Shown here: positions 8,520 through 16,464 of the stretch, one piece after another | How positions within the stretch are numbered: position 1 is the first letter of the stretch | Layout: each line of letters begins with the position of its first letter | Assembly (NCBI RefSeq): GCF_000190575.1 | Contig: NC_015164.1 | Location: forward strand, 1,054,001-1,118,000 | Direction of reading: 5' to 3' | Origin: Phocaeicola salanitronis DSM 18170 | GTDB taxonomy: Bacteria; Bacteroidota; Bacteroidia; Bacteroidales; Bacteroidaceae | Length of the DNA stretch: 64,000 nt | The notes under the pieces: model-generated | The model's input: the letters and a program-made list of their open reading frames with translations, nothing else | Database searches by the model: none | Told to the model about the DNA's origin: nothing | Position numbers and translations under genes: made by a program

Positions 8520-9916
8520 ATGAAAACAGATACAGCAATCATTAGGTTAGCACAAATTACAAGCAGGGCAAAGGCTGATGGCACTTATCCAATAGTCTTG
8601 CGTGTACAATTCAATGGGAGGAAAGAAAAGTACCTGAATGTAAGTTGTCCTATCAAGTATTGGGATAAAAAGAATGAAGTAGTCAAGAATGGATATGCCA
8701 ATGCTGCTACTTTAAATTTAATTTTGAAAGAGGCAAAAGATAAAGTCATTGAAAGGAAGTACCAATATGAACTGAAAGGAATTCAATATACTGCTGCAAT
8801 GCTCCTTGATGATAGCCTCAACATCAAGCCTGACTTATGTGGTAATTCAATTATCCTACATGATTTGGTACAACGTCTAATTGACGAAAGGCACTTGAAA
8901 CCAAACACCATTAAGAATTATCATTTAATGTGTGATAAGATTGAACAGTATAGCAGGAAAAGTTCTAAATATATCATTTTGTCTGAAATTGATGAAAAAT
9001 TTGTAAGAGGCTTATGTAAATGGCTTAAATTGAATGTAATTACTACCACTAAGGCAGAAGGTACAATCAATGTTGTATGCAGCAAGATTGCTTCCATTTG
9101 GAATTATGCAATCAGCCATAATCTTATAAGTGCTGATTTATATTGCTTCAAAAAATGGAAATATAATGTAGAATATCGATCAACAGAAATAAAAAAGCAT
9201 TAAACAGAGATGCAATAAAGGCACTTGAAGCTAAATTTTCGCAACTGATAATTGTTGATCCTTTTGATTTAGCAATGGCATACAAGGCTGAGGCTTACAG
9301 TAAATTGATTGTACGATATACCAAAGAGTTTGCAATTGCAATATATCTTATTGGGTATAGATTACAAGGCCTTGCATTCTGTGATTTGGCAGACATTAAG
9401 GCTGATGATGTAAGTATTGAGAAACATAATGACACTGAATATTACGTTATTCAAAATATCAGAAGAAACAAAACAAATGTTCCTGTTCCAGTCGTGCTAA
9501 AGAAAGATATGATAGGAATGGCATTGATGGATTGTTTCATTAGAACTGCCAATTTGAGGGATGGATACTTATTTCCAATCCTCCAGAATAACTTGCATTC
9601 ATACACTTATGATACGCCACAGAAAAAAGCTAATGCTTTGCAAACAAGTGAAAGATTAGTCAATGATAATCTTAAAAAAATTGCTGTTGAAATAAATAAA
9701 GAAATTGGCAAAGAGATTATTCCACCTGACATTACTTTCTATTCAATGCGTCATACGTTTGCTACCATATATATGGCTAATCCTAATGCTAATCCTGTTC
9801 ATCTTGCTACAATGATGGGAAGAAGTGTCAGTGGCATATACAGATATGTGAAATCATTGCAAAGTGTTGATGATATTATTGATGAAAGGGAAAAAGTTTT
9901 CGATCAATACGATTAA
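8520..9916 (+). pseudogene. Tyrosine recombinase (integrase) in two frames, joined by A_AAA_AAG
   Basis: The first part (8520-9203) holds the N-terminal Arm-DNA-binding and core-binding domains typical of Bacteroidetes phage/transposon integrases (ARAKADGTYPIVLRVQFNGR, then PNTIKNYHLMCDKIEQY). The second part, in the -1 frame from about 9197 to 9916, holds the catalytic domain. It has GYRLQGLAFCDLADI with the first Arg, SMRHTFATI, and the nucleophile Tyr in GIYRYV. At 9191-9197 the heptamer A AAA AAG is in the exact register for -1 slippage, and the zero-frame stop follows at 9201. Slippage would give a 465-residue enzyme. A lost A in a former seven-A run would explain it equally well. ATG 8520 is preferred over alternative starts upstream. 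Confidence 0.78.
9191..9203 (+). other. Possible -1 frameshift site in the integrase gene
   Basis: A AAA AAG at 9191-9197 is read AAA-AAG in the first frame, with the TAA stop 3 bases later at 9201-9203. Slipping back one base continues directly into ALNRDAIKAL of the catalytic half. I see no strong upstream Shine-Dalgarno stimulator and no obvious downstream pseudoknot, so a one-base deletion remains the simpler explanation. Confidence 0.45.
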
Positions 9917-10179
9917 ATTGCCTAGGACTGCAATTATAAAATGCTTCCAGTAGTAAATAAAGCCTCATCAATCACATAAATAGTTGAGGCTGATTGCTGT
10001 ATCTTCTTACTCAGAGTACGATTTCGACCTACTTACTATATAGGTATAATCGTTCCTCATGTCTGAAAATTTTCTGATCCAAATTTTTCATTTTATCCTA
10101 TCTACTTAATATTTATATAAGAGCACGTATTTTGGCACACACTTATCTTAAAATAAAAATCCTTATCCCTAAAATACAA
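9917..10179. other. Non-coding gap after the integrase
   Basis: The stretch is very A+T-rich with no credible gene. A weak hairpin (AGCCTCA at 9961-9967, TGAGGCT at 9985-9991) may terminate the integrase transcript. The rest probably holds the promoter of the small NUMOD3 gene starting at 10180. Confidence 0.4.
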
Positions 10180-10252
10180 ATGAATGAACTTATCAAGAAA
10201 AAAATCTCTTATTCGTTAAAAGGTAGAAGAAAATCAGCAACCACAAAAAAAC
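10180..10252 (+). pseudogene. 5' part of a NUMOD3 mini-protein gene split by IS66
   Basis: The ATG at 10180 opens MNELIKKKISYSLKGRRKS, a first NUMOD3-like repeat (K-I-S-x-x-L-K-G-R-x-x-S). The frame runs into the IS at 10253 and stops at 10281. Joining base 10252 to base 12856, that is removing the IS and one target duplication, gives a continuous 67-codon reading frame ending at 12986. NUMOD3 is a short DNA-binding module usually attached to homing endonucleases; here there is no nuclease domain. Confidence 0.7.
10245..10252 (+). repeat. IS66 target-site duplication, left copy
   Basis: AAAAAAAC flanks the left inverted repeat and is repeated exactly at 12848-12855. Eight bases is the duplication length expected for the IS66 family. 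Confidence 0.9.
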
Positions 10253-10295
10253 GTAAGCATTCGATAAACTACAGTCATTAAATATCTATATAATG

Positions 10296-10336
10296 ATAGC
10301 GACTGTTACTATTGGATTCATAGTGACAGTCGCTAT
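10296..10336 (-). terminator. Hairpin downstream of tnpC
   Basis: The arms at 10296-10312 and 10320-10336 pair over 17 bp with one mismatch, around a 7-base loop. It lies 32 bp beyond the tnpC stop inside the IS end. It probably ends tnpC transcription or blocks read-through from outside. Confidence 0.55.
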
Positions 10337-10368
10337 AGTTTTGTTGAACCTGTATGTTGACGTTGTGG

Positions 10369-11994
10369 TTAGTTGGCGGATTCTACAGTTTGTTTGGTCA
10401 ACAGGCTCTCCGGATGTTGCAGTTTCCATTTGTGCGGAAGAAGGTTAAGCAGTTCCTCATCAGCGGACTTCTTATGATACGGCATTTGGGCAATGATATC
10501 CTTCAGGTAATCCCTTGGGTTCACATCGTGTGCCTTGCAGGTGGCCAGCAGGGAACAGATTACAGACATGTTAACGGCAGCCTCGTGATTACCGCAGAAG
10601 AGATAGTTCTTGCGCCCCAAAGCAATTGGCCGGATGGCATTTTCCGCCAGGTTGTTGTCCAAAAGCAGGCGTCCGTCCTCCAGGCATCTCATCATGTTGT
10701 CCCATCGGGTATAGGCATACGAGACAGCTTTGCCGATTAGCGATTGGGGACTGTATTTGATGCCTTCCGTTTCCATCCACGTCTTCATGGCCTCCATGAT
10801 TGGGCGTGTCAGTTCCCGGCGTTTCGCTTTGCGTCCGTCGAACGACAAGCCCGCCTTATCGCAGCAGTGCTCAATCCTGTACATGTACTGTATCTGGGCC
10901 AGCCCATATTCGGCTTCCTTTTTGTTTTCACCCAAGGCATGCTCAAAATCACGGCGGATATGCGCCATGCAATTGACCAGCCGCACGTCGGGGTTGGTCT
11001 TGAAGGCTGTCTCATAGCCTGCAAAACCGTCGCATTGAAGGTATCCTTTGAAGCGGTATTGGCTTGCCAGTGATTCGATGACTGATCCGGCCCGGGATCC
11101 CATGTCATAATGGAAGATGACCAGTTTTTCCATGACAGACCTGACCATCCAGAGGTATTCCTTTTCCGCCTTGTGCTTTCCTCTGTTGATGACCGGGATG
11201 GTGGTCTCGTCCGCCTGCACATAGTCGCAAGAGAAGACCTCTTTCTTAAGCGACTCATACAGGGGCTTCAGCAGTTCTACCGTCTTCTTGAACCATCCGT
11301 CCAGCGTGCTTTCCGTAAGGCCTTTCAGCCCGAGATGCCTGTATTGCCGTATCTGACGGTAGAACGGGACGTGGTATTCATACTTCTGAAGCAGTATCTC
11401 GGCAAGCAGGCTGGTATCAGCGATGCACTTGTCAACAGGCATCAGCGGCATGGGGGCAATCTCCACTCCTTTCTGTCCAGCCGGAGGAAGCATGGTGCTG
11501 TCCTTGAGTGCATATTTGGGACGGATGATTTCCTTGACGTAAAGCATGCCCGGCTTGTGTTTGACGACTTTTGTTATCTCTTCGCCTATTCTACGGTATA
11601 AAGACAGGTCAACACCTGTCGGTTCTATTGTCTCGGTCTCCAGTACGGGTAAGTCCTCTATCATTTTTCGGTTCTGACGATTCTGCTTCCGTACTTCCGC
11701 CGATTCCTTTTCAATCTTCCCAACGGCTTCGTCGCGCTTTTCTTCCGCCTGATGTTGGAGTCCGGCAAACTCGTCTGCAAAAAGATCGGGGATATTAGGG
11801 TCATATGCGCGAAGCTTCTCCGATTTACGCCCAAAGAGCTGACGGTTCAGCCATGCGACCTGAGCCGTCAGCTCCTTGATGCGCGCCTGCAGTTTTTCAT
11901 TCTGCTCAGCCTGTTTTTTATTAGTGGCAGACAATGAAGCAATAGAGGCATTCAGCCCTTCTATCGTCTTGAGTAATATAGCTTTTTCATCCAT
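10369..11994 (-). CDS. tnpC: IS66 transposase TnpC (DDE type)
   Basis: A 541-residue transposase. The order is an N-terminal coiled coil (about residues 5-50, SATNKKQAEQNEKLQARIKE), the LNRQLFGRKSEKL leader motif, and a zinc-finger-like region that is degenerate here. A DDE catalytic core follows, with YVQADETTIPV (first Asp), LQCDGFAGYETAF (second Asp) and the LLLDNNLAENAIRPIALGRKNYLF segment with the Glu. The C-terminal IS66 segment is present. I chose ATG 11994 (MDEKAILLKTIEG). The frame is open 30 codons further upstream, but that part is not family-like and overlaps tnpB. Length is normal. It is the last gene of the IS operon. Confidence 0.95.
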   Translation of the reverse strand: MDEKAILLKTIEGLNASIASLSATNKKQAEQNEKLQARIKELTAQVAWLNRQLFGRKSEKLRAYDPNIPDLFADEFAGLQHQAEEKRDEAVGKIEKESAEVRKQNRQNRKMIEDLPVLETETIEPTGVDLSLYRRIGEEITKVVKHKPGMLYVKEIIRPKYALKDSTMLPPAGQKGVEIAPMPLMPVDKCIADTSLLAEILLQKYEYHVPFYRQIRQYRHLGLKGLTESTLDGWFKKTVELLKPLYESLKKEVFSCDYVQADETTIPVINRGKHKAEKEYLWMVRSVMEKLVIFHYDMGSRAGSVIESLASQYRFKGYLQCDGFAGYETAFKTNPDVRLVNCMAHIRRDFEHALGENKKEAEYGLAQIQYMYRIEHCCDKAGLSFDGRKAKRRELTRPIMEAMKTWMETEGIKYSPQSLIGKAVSYAYTRWDNMMRCLEDGRLLLDNNLAENAIRPIALGRKNYLFCGNHEAAVNMSVICSLLATCKAHDVNPRDYLKDIIAQMPYHKKSADEELLNLLPHKWKLQHPESLLTKQTVESAN

Positions 11995-12080
11995 TGCCTG
12001 TCTCTTTTTTACTGATGTAAAGATACTAATTATTAATGGATTATACAATAATACCAGCACTTTTTTCAATAAAAGACATG

Positions 12081-12449
12081 TCATACATGGTACTCCTTAC
12101 GCTCTGCCCTGAGCCGCCGGAGCCTCTGCCCCGGGCTTTCCTGAATGCCCTCGACCATCATTACCAGGTCACGCCATTCCATGGGATAACTGTCTGATTC
12201 CGGGTCGTATTCCGGCAGTTTGAAGCGTCCGGCCTCCAGCCGTTTGACGTACATCACCATGCCGCCGTCTTCCGCATGAAGCAGCTTCATAAGCCTGCGG
12301 TTGGAGCCGATGAAGATGAAGACATCGCCGTTCTTCACCTCACTTTTCATCTTTTCATGCACCACCCCGCACAGCGAACTGATGCCCTTGCGCATGTCCG
12401 TCCTGCCGGGACACAGGAAGTAGCGCATCGTGTCGTTCAAGTTAAACAT
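12081..12449 (-). CDS. tnpB: IS66 Orf2 / TnpB accessory protein
   Basis: A 122-residue protein with the hallmark IS66 Orf2 features: YFLCPGRTDMRKGISSLCG at the N-terminus, VFIFIGSNRRLMKLLHAEDGG in the middle, and a following EAGRFKLPE motif. It is required with TnpA for IS66 transposition, though its biochemical role is not settled. The gene overlaps the end of tnpA by 8 bp, consistent with translational coupling. Both ends look intact. Confidence 0.95.
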   Translation of the reverse strand: MFNLNDTMRYFLCPGRTDMRKGISSLCGVVHEKMKSEVKNGDVFIFIGSNRRLMKLLHAEDGGMVMYVKRLEAGRFKLPEYDPESDSYPMEWRDLVMMVEGIQESPGQRLRRLRAERKEYHV

Positions 12450-12765
12450 GGCCCTCCTGCAGACTTTGGTTCAACACTTCCATCAACAGCTTCTCTGAGC
12501 CGCTTCCAAAGTGGGCACGGAGCCCGTTGGGAAACAACAAGGACACGCCGTAAGGAGCCTGTTCATCCAAGGACAATTCTGCTGTTGGCCGTTTGATATT
12601 GATCGGAGCCAGCTCTTGTTTGATACTGTCTTTCTCGGCAGAGTATTTCTTTTGCCAATAGTGATAGGTGGAATAACTCACTCCTATCTGTCGTAGGTAC
12701 GACTTCAATGACAGGCCGCTTTGTTGCACCTGCATTTCTAATTCTTCAAATCCAGTTCTGTTCAT
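12442..12765 (-). CDS. tnpA: IS66 TnpA accessory protein
   Basis: A 107-residue protein, the first gene of the IS66 operon. The N-terminal half looks like a helix-turn-helix of the IS3/IS66 accessory type (LSLKSYLRQIGVSYSTYHYW followed by KKYS). The C-terminal half has the FPNGLRAHFGSGSEKLLMEVL segment shared by IS66 TnpA proteins. It overlaps tnpB by 8 bp. The IS right end, with the probable promoter, lies in the 82 bp upstream. Confidence 0.9.
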   Translation of the reverse strand: MNRTGFEELEMQVQQSGLSLKSYLRQIGVSYSTYHYWQKKYSAEKDSIKQELAPINIKRPTAELSLDEQAPYGVSLLFPNGLRAHFGSGSEKLLMEVLNQSLQEGHV

Positions 12766-12847
12766 TGCTATTCGGTTTGATTGTTATGTGGGGCAAAATT
12801 ACAATCAAACTATAGGGCATGCAATGTGTATTTCTTAGAATGCTTAC

Positions 12848-12855
12848 AAAAAAAC
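12848..12855 (+). repeat. IS66 target-site duplication, right copy
   Basis: AAAAAAAC, identical to 10245-10252, directly follows the right inverted repeat of the IS. Confidence 0.9.
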
Positions 12856-12986
12856 GCATTAGCCAAGCTCTAAAAGGACGCAAATTGTCAGAAGAACACA
12901 AGAAAAGGATCGGCAAATCAATGCGAAAAAAGTGTATTAGCACACCTATTAACCAACAGCCCACCAATACACCTTCACGCACATAA
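12856..12986 (+). pseudogene. 3' part of the split NUMOD3 gene
   Basis: This stretch continues the frame of the fragment at 10180-10252 and encodes RISQALKGRKLSEEHKKRIG, a textbook NUMOD3 repeat, then a polar tail ending at the TAA at 12984-12986. A fortuitous ATG formed at the IS junction (12840) would let a 48-residue protein with one full repeat be made, starting inside the IS end. So a partial product may still exist. The intact ancestor would have had two NUMOD3 repeats in 67 residues. It is convergent with the rep gene. Confidence 0.72.
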
Positions 12987-13004
12987 AACATAGTCTAAAT
13001 ACTT

Positions 13005-13850
13005 CTAAATAAGAGCTTCAAGCAAGTTATAAGATTTGCGACTCTTTTGGATGCGTACCAAGCGATTTAAGGAAACCCAAAACAACTTCATCAAAGTATT
13101 GCTATCCACCAAGCTGTAATAAAGTTCCTCATCTTTGACATTGGCAGCCTGTAAAGTTTCACGAATAACCTTGTAGCAATTCAATCGCACTTCAAAGCGA
13201 TATATCCTGTTAAAGCCAACCTTTAAAGCGATATAATCCTTTGCACAATTTTCTACCATTTCTAATGCCTTATTATATGCGCTCAACACCAAACTATCAT
13301 CGTTGTTTTTGACGTAGAAAGATTTGTCTTGATAACGATTCTTTCTCGTACCAACAGAAATATGTATCAAGGAATGTACCTTTTCATCCATCGATTTTAT
13401 TTTCTTGTCGTTGATAACAAAATCCACGTCTTCATTTTTCAACAGTTTATAGAACCTGTTTATTATATTTACGTTCGTATCAAAAGCAAGATGCAACTTT
13501 GAAATTCTGAAAAACTCCAAATGCAAGGCTTGCTCAATGTAGGAGATACCTCCCAGCATATAATCTTTATAGAGTATTGGATTGCGAACAGACAAATACA
13601 CATAAGGGCGCAAAGGATTGGGACTGCCAAAGAACAAATCGCCTATTACTGTATCATTTCCATCATCCCCAGGCCCAAGCACGACAAATTGGTGATGGTA
13701 GTTCCTGTTCTCTATCCTCTTTATAGAAATTTCCCCATATTCCCCACATTGCAAGTAATCAAGACCTTCAATATAGGCACGTGTTTCCATATCCCATATA
13801 TAGGTTATTTCCAACTTATCAATATTGACTGCAAATTTCGTTTCAAACAT
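13005..13850 (-). CDS. Rep_trans-like replication initiation protein
   Basis: A 281-residue protein with no membrane segments. Near residues 192-198 it has AYNKALE and at 218-224 YRFEVRL. This spacing of a tyrosine-containing YNK motif before a (Y/F)RxExRL motif resembles the RCR initiators of the Rep_trans / phage replication-initiation-factor group. In these proteins a tyrosine nicks the double-strand origin and starts rolling-circle replication. In integrative elements such proteins may also act as relaxases. Identification is by motif resemblance only. The ATG at 13850 overlaps the stop of the NUMOD3 gene upstream (ATGTTTGA), implying coupled translation. It suggests the element can replicate after excision. 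Confidence 0.6.
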   Translation of the reverse strand: MFETKFAVNIDKLEITYIWDMETRAYIEGLDYLQCGEYGEISIKRIENRNYHHQFVVLGPGDDGNDTVIGDLFFGSPNPLRPYVYLSVRNPILYKDYMLGGISYIEQALHLEFFRISKLHLAFDTNVNIINRFYKLLKNEDVDFVINDKKIKSMDEKVHSLIHISVGTRKNRYQDKSFYVKNNDDSLVLSAYNKALEMVENCAKDYIALKVGFNRIYRFEVRLNCYKVIRETLQAANVKDEELYYSLVDSNTLMKLFWVSLNRLVRIQKSRKSYNLLEALI

Positions 13851-14013
13851 TTTCTTCTTCTTTTAAGTTGTTATTTTCATAAGGAATTCCTTCCCAATAT
13901 TTCTTCAAAGCCAAACTTATTTTTTCTCGTGTTGAGGCTGTTTGTTTCCTGCCACTCATTGACTCGCTTATCTTTTTGCGAGTCTCCTGTTTCATCTTTC
14001 GTTCTTTCCTCAT
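13843..14013 (-). CDS. Stand-alone NUMOD3 mini-protein, overlapping rep
   Basis: This is a 56-residue, very basic protein, too short for ordinary gene callers. It contains RKKISESMSGRKQTASTREK followed by ISLALKKYW. That is a NUMOD3 repeat: K-I-S-x-S-M-x-G-R-K-x-x-x-x-x-R-E-K-I-S. Known NUMOD3 modules are helix-turn-helix-like DNA-binding extensions of GIY-YIG or HNH homing endonucleases, but no nuclease is attached here. Its stop overlaps the start of rep, so the two are one operon, and a DNA-binding accessory or copy-control role for Rep is a reasonable inference. A second such gene in the element is broken by the IS66. Confidence 0.65.
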   Translation of the reverse strand: MRKERKMKQETRKKISESMSGRKQTASTREKISLALKKYWEGIPYENNNLKEEENV

Positions 14014-14459
14014 TATATAACTGTGTATGTTTATTATTTTAACCTATTTAACTATTCTAACTATAAATAGTTGCCAACATCAAAAGCTCATTACTTTTTT
14101 TGCAAACATACTAATATCTTTCACTAAAAATAAGATTATTTCATACTTTATAATTTATCAACTTCCAATAACTCAAGACAATACAAAATAAACATCTTTT
14201 TCTCGTTAACAGAAGCAAAATTAAAGTTGGTACTATTATTTGCCCCTTTGCGTAATTTACGCATCCCAATAAAGTAGTGCGTAATTTTCGCACTTGTATT
14301 CTGAAGCAAATTGTATTCAAATAAATCTAATAAACAACAAGAATACATCTAATTTATGTATTCTATTTTATCTTTGATTTGTTTGCATACTTCAAAAGAA
14401 ATTCTTATCTTTACATCAGTAAATGAAGGAATTAAGAAACTAATTAAAGAATATCAGTT
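14014..14459. promoter_or_regulatory. Divergent control region with two palindromes
   Basis: This gap separates the leftward NUMOD3-rep operon from the rightward serine recombinase. It holds two related palindromes about 30 bp apart: TGCGTAATTTACGCA (14249-14263) and GTGCGTAATTTTCGCAC (14277-14293). They are candidate operators, resolvase subsites, or a replication origin feature. I find no convincing gene in it. Confidence 0.5.
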
Positions 14460-15089
14460 ATGAAAGCAGTTATATACGCTCGTGTAAGTTCCACGACTGA
14501 CAGACAGAACACAGAAAGACAAATCGCAGACTTGACGAAGTATGCAGAGTATAAGGAAATGGAAATCTCCAAAATCTTTGAGGAAAAGATTAGTGGCGCA
14601 AAGAAAAACGTTGAACGTCCTGTTTTTGTTGAGGCTATGAACTTCTGCAAGACAAACAAAGTAGATATATTATTGGTATCTGAACTTAGTCGCTTGGGAA
14701 GAAATGCCTTTGAAGTATTGGAAACTGTTAAGCAACTCGTAGATGAAGGTATTAACCTCTATATGCAGAAGGAACAGTTTACACTATTGGATGATGAAGG
14801 AAAGCCATCCATGTTTGCGCCCATTATGATTGCTACATTATCCACCTGTGCGCAACTTGAAAGGGAAAACATAAAATTTCGTCTGAACAGTGGTCGCCAG
14901 CTTTATATTGAAAAGGGAGGTAAACTTGGACGCAAGGAGGGCAGTAAGAAAACGACAGAGCAAAAACAAGAAGAATATAAGCAAGTCCTTAAAGAACTGA
15001 AAAGAGGTACCAGTATTCGCAAGGTCGCTAAATTATGTGATGTGAGCGTTTCAACAGTCCAGAGACTCAAAGCAGAATTCAATCTGTAA
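14460..15089 (+). CDS. Serine recombinase (resolvase/invertase family)
   Basis: A 209-residue small serine recombinase. The N-terminus AVIYARVSSTTDRQNTERQ has the nucleophilic Ser at residue 10 and following Arg residues. LVSELSRLGRNAFEVLE carries the second conserved Arg pair. The long E helix region follows, and a C-terminal helix-turn-helix (TSIRKVAKLCDVSVSTVQRL) binds DNA. Length and layout are those of resolvases and DNA invertases, not large integrases. In a small replicon it could resolve dimers after rolling-circle replication or invert a segment. No inverted pair of crossover sites was found, which favours resolution. The two palindromes upstream are candidate binding sites. Confidence 0.88.
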   Translation: MKAVIYARVSSTTDRQNTERQIADLTKYAEYKEMEISKIFEEKISGAKKNVERPVFVEAMNFCKTNKVDILLVSELSRLGRNAFEVLETVKQLVDEGINLYMQKEQFTLLDDEGKPSMFAPIMIATLSTCAQLERENIKFRLNSGRQLYIEKGGKLGRKEGSKKTTEQKQEEYKQVLKELKRGTSIRKVAKLCDVSVSTVQRLKAEFNL

Positions 15090-15113
15090 AAAGTGGAATA
15101 TACTTCACTTATA

Positions 15114-15147
15114 ATAAATAAGGAGAGCGATTTTAGCCCCCCTTATT
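15114..15147. terminator. Terminator between serine recombinase and lipoprotein gene
   Basis: AATAAGG and CCTTATT form a stem with a central mismatch extension and a following TTTTATT. The hairpin lies between two convergent genes and can serve both. Confidence 0.5.
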
Positions 15148-15159
15148 TTATTAACAGTC

Positions 15160-15840
15160 TTAATTTACATAAGTCTCATACTTTGTAAGTATAAGCCCAT
15201 CAAGTTTGATTTCTGACTGTGGATTATCAACGTCATTAACGTCTCGACCATACGAAACGATTACATTGTCAAATCTATATACTATTAATGGTGTGCCTTC
15301 AGCATTCGTTGTATATGATTCAAATGTAATCTTTCCACTTTTTATTTTATTGAAGTAAGTAGTAGGCACATAAGTTGGATTTGTCGTTTGCTCGTACTTC
15401 CTGACACTTAACTCACCATTAATAAATGCACCTTCAATAAACTCAACCTCTTGTCCTTTGGTTGCAGTCGCAGGGTCAAAGGCTTTTATATAGAAATTTA
15501 TATCTGCAAGCAAAACATCTCCAAGGTGATTATATTCACTTGACGCAATGTATTCCAAATAGTCAGATGGACTATTGAACAGCCTATAACATGCTGCTTC
15601 TACTTTGAGTCCATCGTTAGAAACGCCAAAGGCAGGATATGTGGTACGTCCTGTTGTTTCTTCAAGAAAACTTTCATACGCAGATGGATATGTAGCCTCA
15701 TCGTCCACATACAATACATAATCGCCATTGTTGCCATTGCCACCACCATTGTTAGGATCGTCATCATCGCTACAAGCAACCAATGTAAAAGACGAAACAG
15801 CAAATAACGCTACACACAAACGATAAATATACTTTTTCAT
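15160..15840 (-). CDS. Element-borne lipoprotein, function unknown
   Basis: A 226-residue predicted lipoprotein. A hydrophobic signal (LCVALFAVSSFTLVAC) ends at a lipobox Cys near residue 23, followed by SDDDDPNNGGG. This acidic stretch is the type that routes Bacteroides lipoproteins to the surface. The rest is polar and beta-rich without a family I can name. The gene starts 7 bp downstream of the stop of the outer-membrane barrel gene, so the two are one cargo operon. A surface complex with that barrel is inferred only from the pairing. Confidence 0.7.
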   Translation of the reverse strand: MKKYIYRLCVALFAVSSFTLVACSDDDDPNNGGGNGNNGDYVLYVDDEATYPSAYESFLEETTGRTTYPAFGVSNDGLKVEAACYRLFNSPSDYLEYIASSEYNHLGDVLLADINFYIKAFDPATATKGQEVEFIEGAFINGELSVRKYEQTTNPTYVPTTYFNKIKSGKITFESYTTNAEGTPLIVYRFDNVIVSYGRDVNDVDNPQSEIKLDGLILTKYETYVN

Positions 15841-15846
15841 ATCAAC

Positions 15847-16368
15847 TTAGAATTTATATTTTGCGCCTAAACCTACAACAAACTGAGAATATCCCCCTGT
15901 AATAACTTCATAGCGCAGTTCCAGTCCAACTGCAATATTATCCATTACATCATATTCAACACCACCACCAAAATTGAATTTGAAACATGCATCTGTTTCA
16001 TGTTTGGTGTCTGCCTCTTCACCTGTTAATACACCTTCTATAGCATCATCCCATTCAACAGTCTCGTATCTACACATATCAAAGCCAATACCTGCCAAAG
16101 GATATACATTGATTTTGGGTGCTACATTAAACAGATAATGCGCATTGGCTGAAATGTCAAACATACCACTGCCTCCAAAATAATAAGTAAGAGAAGGCTC
16201 TATACGAATGGCATCAGTTATCCCATACTGAAACTTTGCGCCCAAACCCACACTACTTGCTGTTGTACCAAAATTAAGATTGATTCCAGCAGCCTTTTCG
16301 CCCTTTTGGGCAAATGCGCTACTCATTCCAAATAAAGCAACGCACAACACTAAAAATAATTTCTTCAT
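15847..16368 (-). CDS. Small outer-membrane beta-barrel protein
   Basis: A 173-residue protein with a signal peptide (KKLFLVLCVALFGMSSAFAQ, cut after AFAQ). It then has alternating hydrophobic strands typical of an eight-stranded OmpX/Opa-like barrel: GLGAKFQYGI, RIEPSLTYYF, ANAHYLFNVAP, KINVYPLAGIGFDM, VGLELRYEV, FVVGLGAKYKF ending in Phe. The terminal aromatic residue fits BAM recognition. The start is ATG 16368, not the TTG three codons upstream. It is the first gene of the cargo pair carried by the element, behind a leader of about 290 bases with a long hairpin. Confidence 0.8.
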   Translation of the reverse strand: MKKLFLVLCVALFGMSSAFAQKGEKAAGINLNFGTTASSVGLGAKFQYGITDAIRIEPSLTYYFGGSGMFDISANAHYLFNVAPKINVYPLAGIGFDMCRYETVEWDDAIEGVLTGEEADTKHETDACFKFNFGGGVEYDVMDNIAVGLELRYEVITGGYSQFVVGLGAKYKF

Positions 16369-16464
16369 TTTGCTCAATGATTTTATTGTTTATACTTGGT
16401 TTATTTAGTCCTAATGCTCCAAATTTTAGACAATAAAAAAACGTGGACTAATAACTTCATCTAC

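Larger units (their letters stand above)
10253..12847 (-). mobile_element. IS66-family insertion sequence, complete
   Basis: This 2595-bp element starts with GTAAGCATTC (10253-10262) and ends with the exact complement GAATGCTTAC (12838-12847). Weaker matching extends further into both ends. It is flanked by the 8-bp duplication AAAAAAAC. All three IS66 genes are on the minus strand in the usual order tnpA, tnpB, tnpC with short overlaps. Everything needed for movement seems intact. A 17-bp stem hairpin (10296-10336, one mismatch) lies inside the tnpC-proximal end and may stop the transcript. It is inserted in the NUMOD3 gene of the larger element, so it arrived after or within that element. 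Confidence 0.95.

Noticed and set aside
10296..10336. Hairpin taken first as the IS left end
   Set aside because: The true ends are GTAAGCATTC at 10253 and its complement at 12847, with perfect 8-bp duplications; the hairpin lies inside the IS.
12840..12986. Stand-alone 48-residue NUMOD3 gene starting at 12840
   Set aside because: Its ATG and first codons come from the IS66 end and the target duplication. The exact reconstruction shows it is the 3' half of a split gene.
14148..14348. Leftward 66-codon frame between rep operon and serine recombinase
   Set aside because: It covers the two palindromes, has no recognisable family or good ribosome-binding site, and lies in a control region. A real small gene is not excluded.
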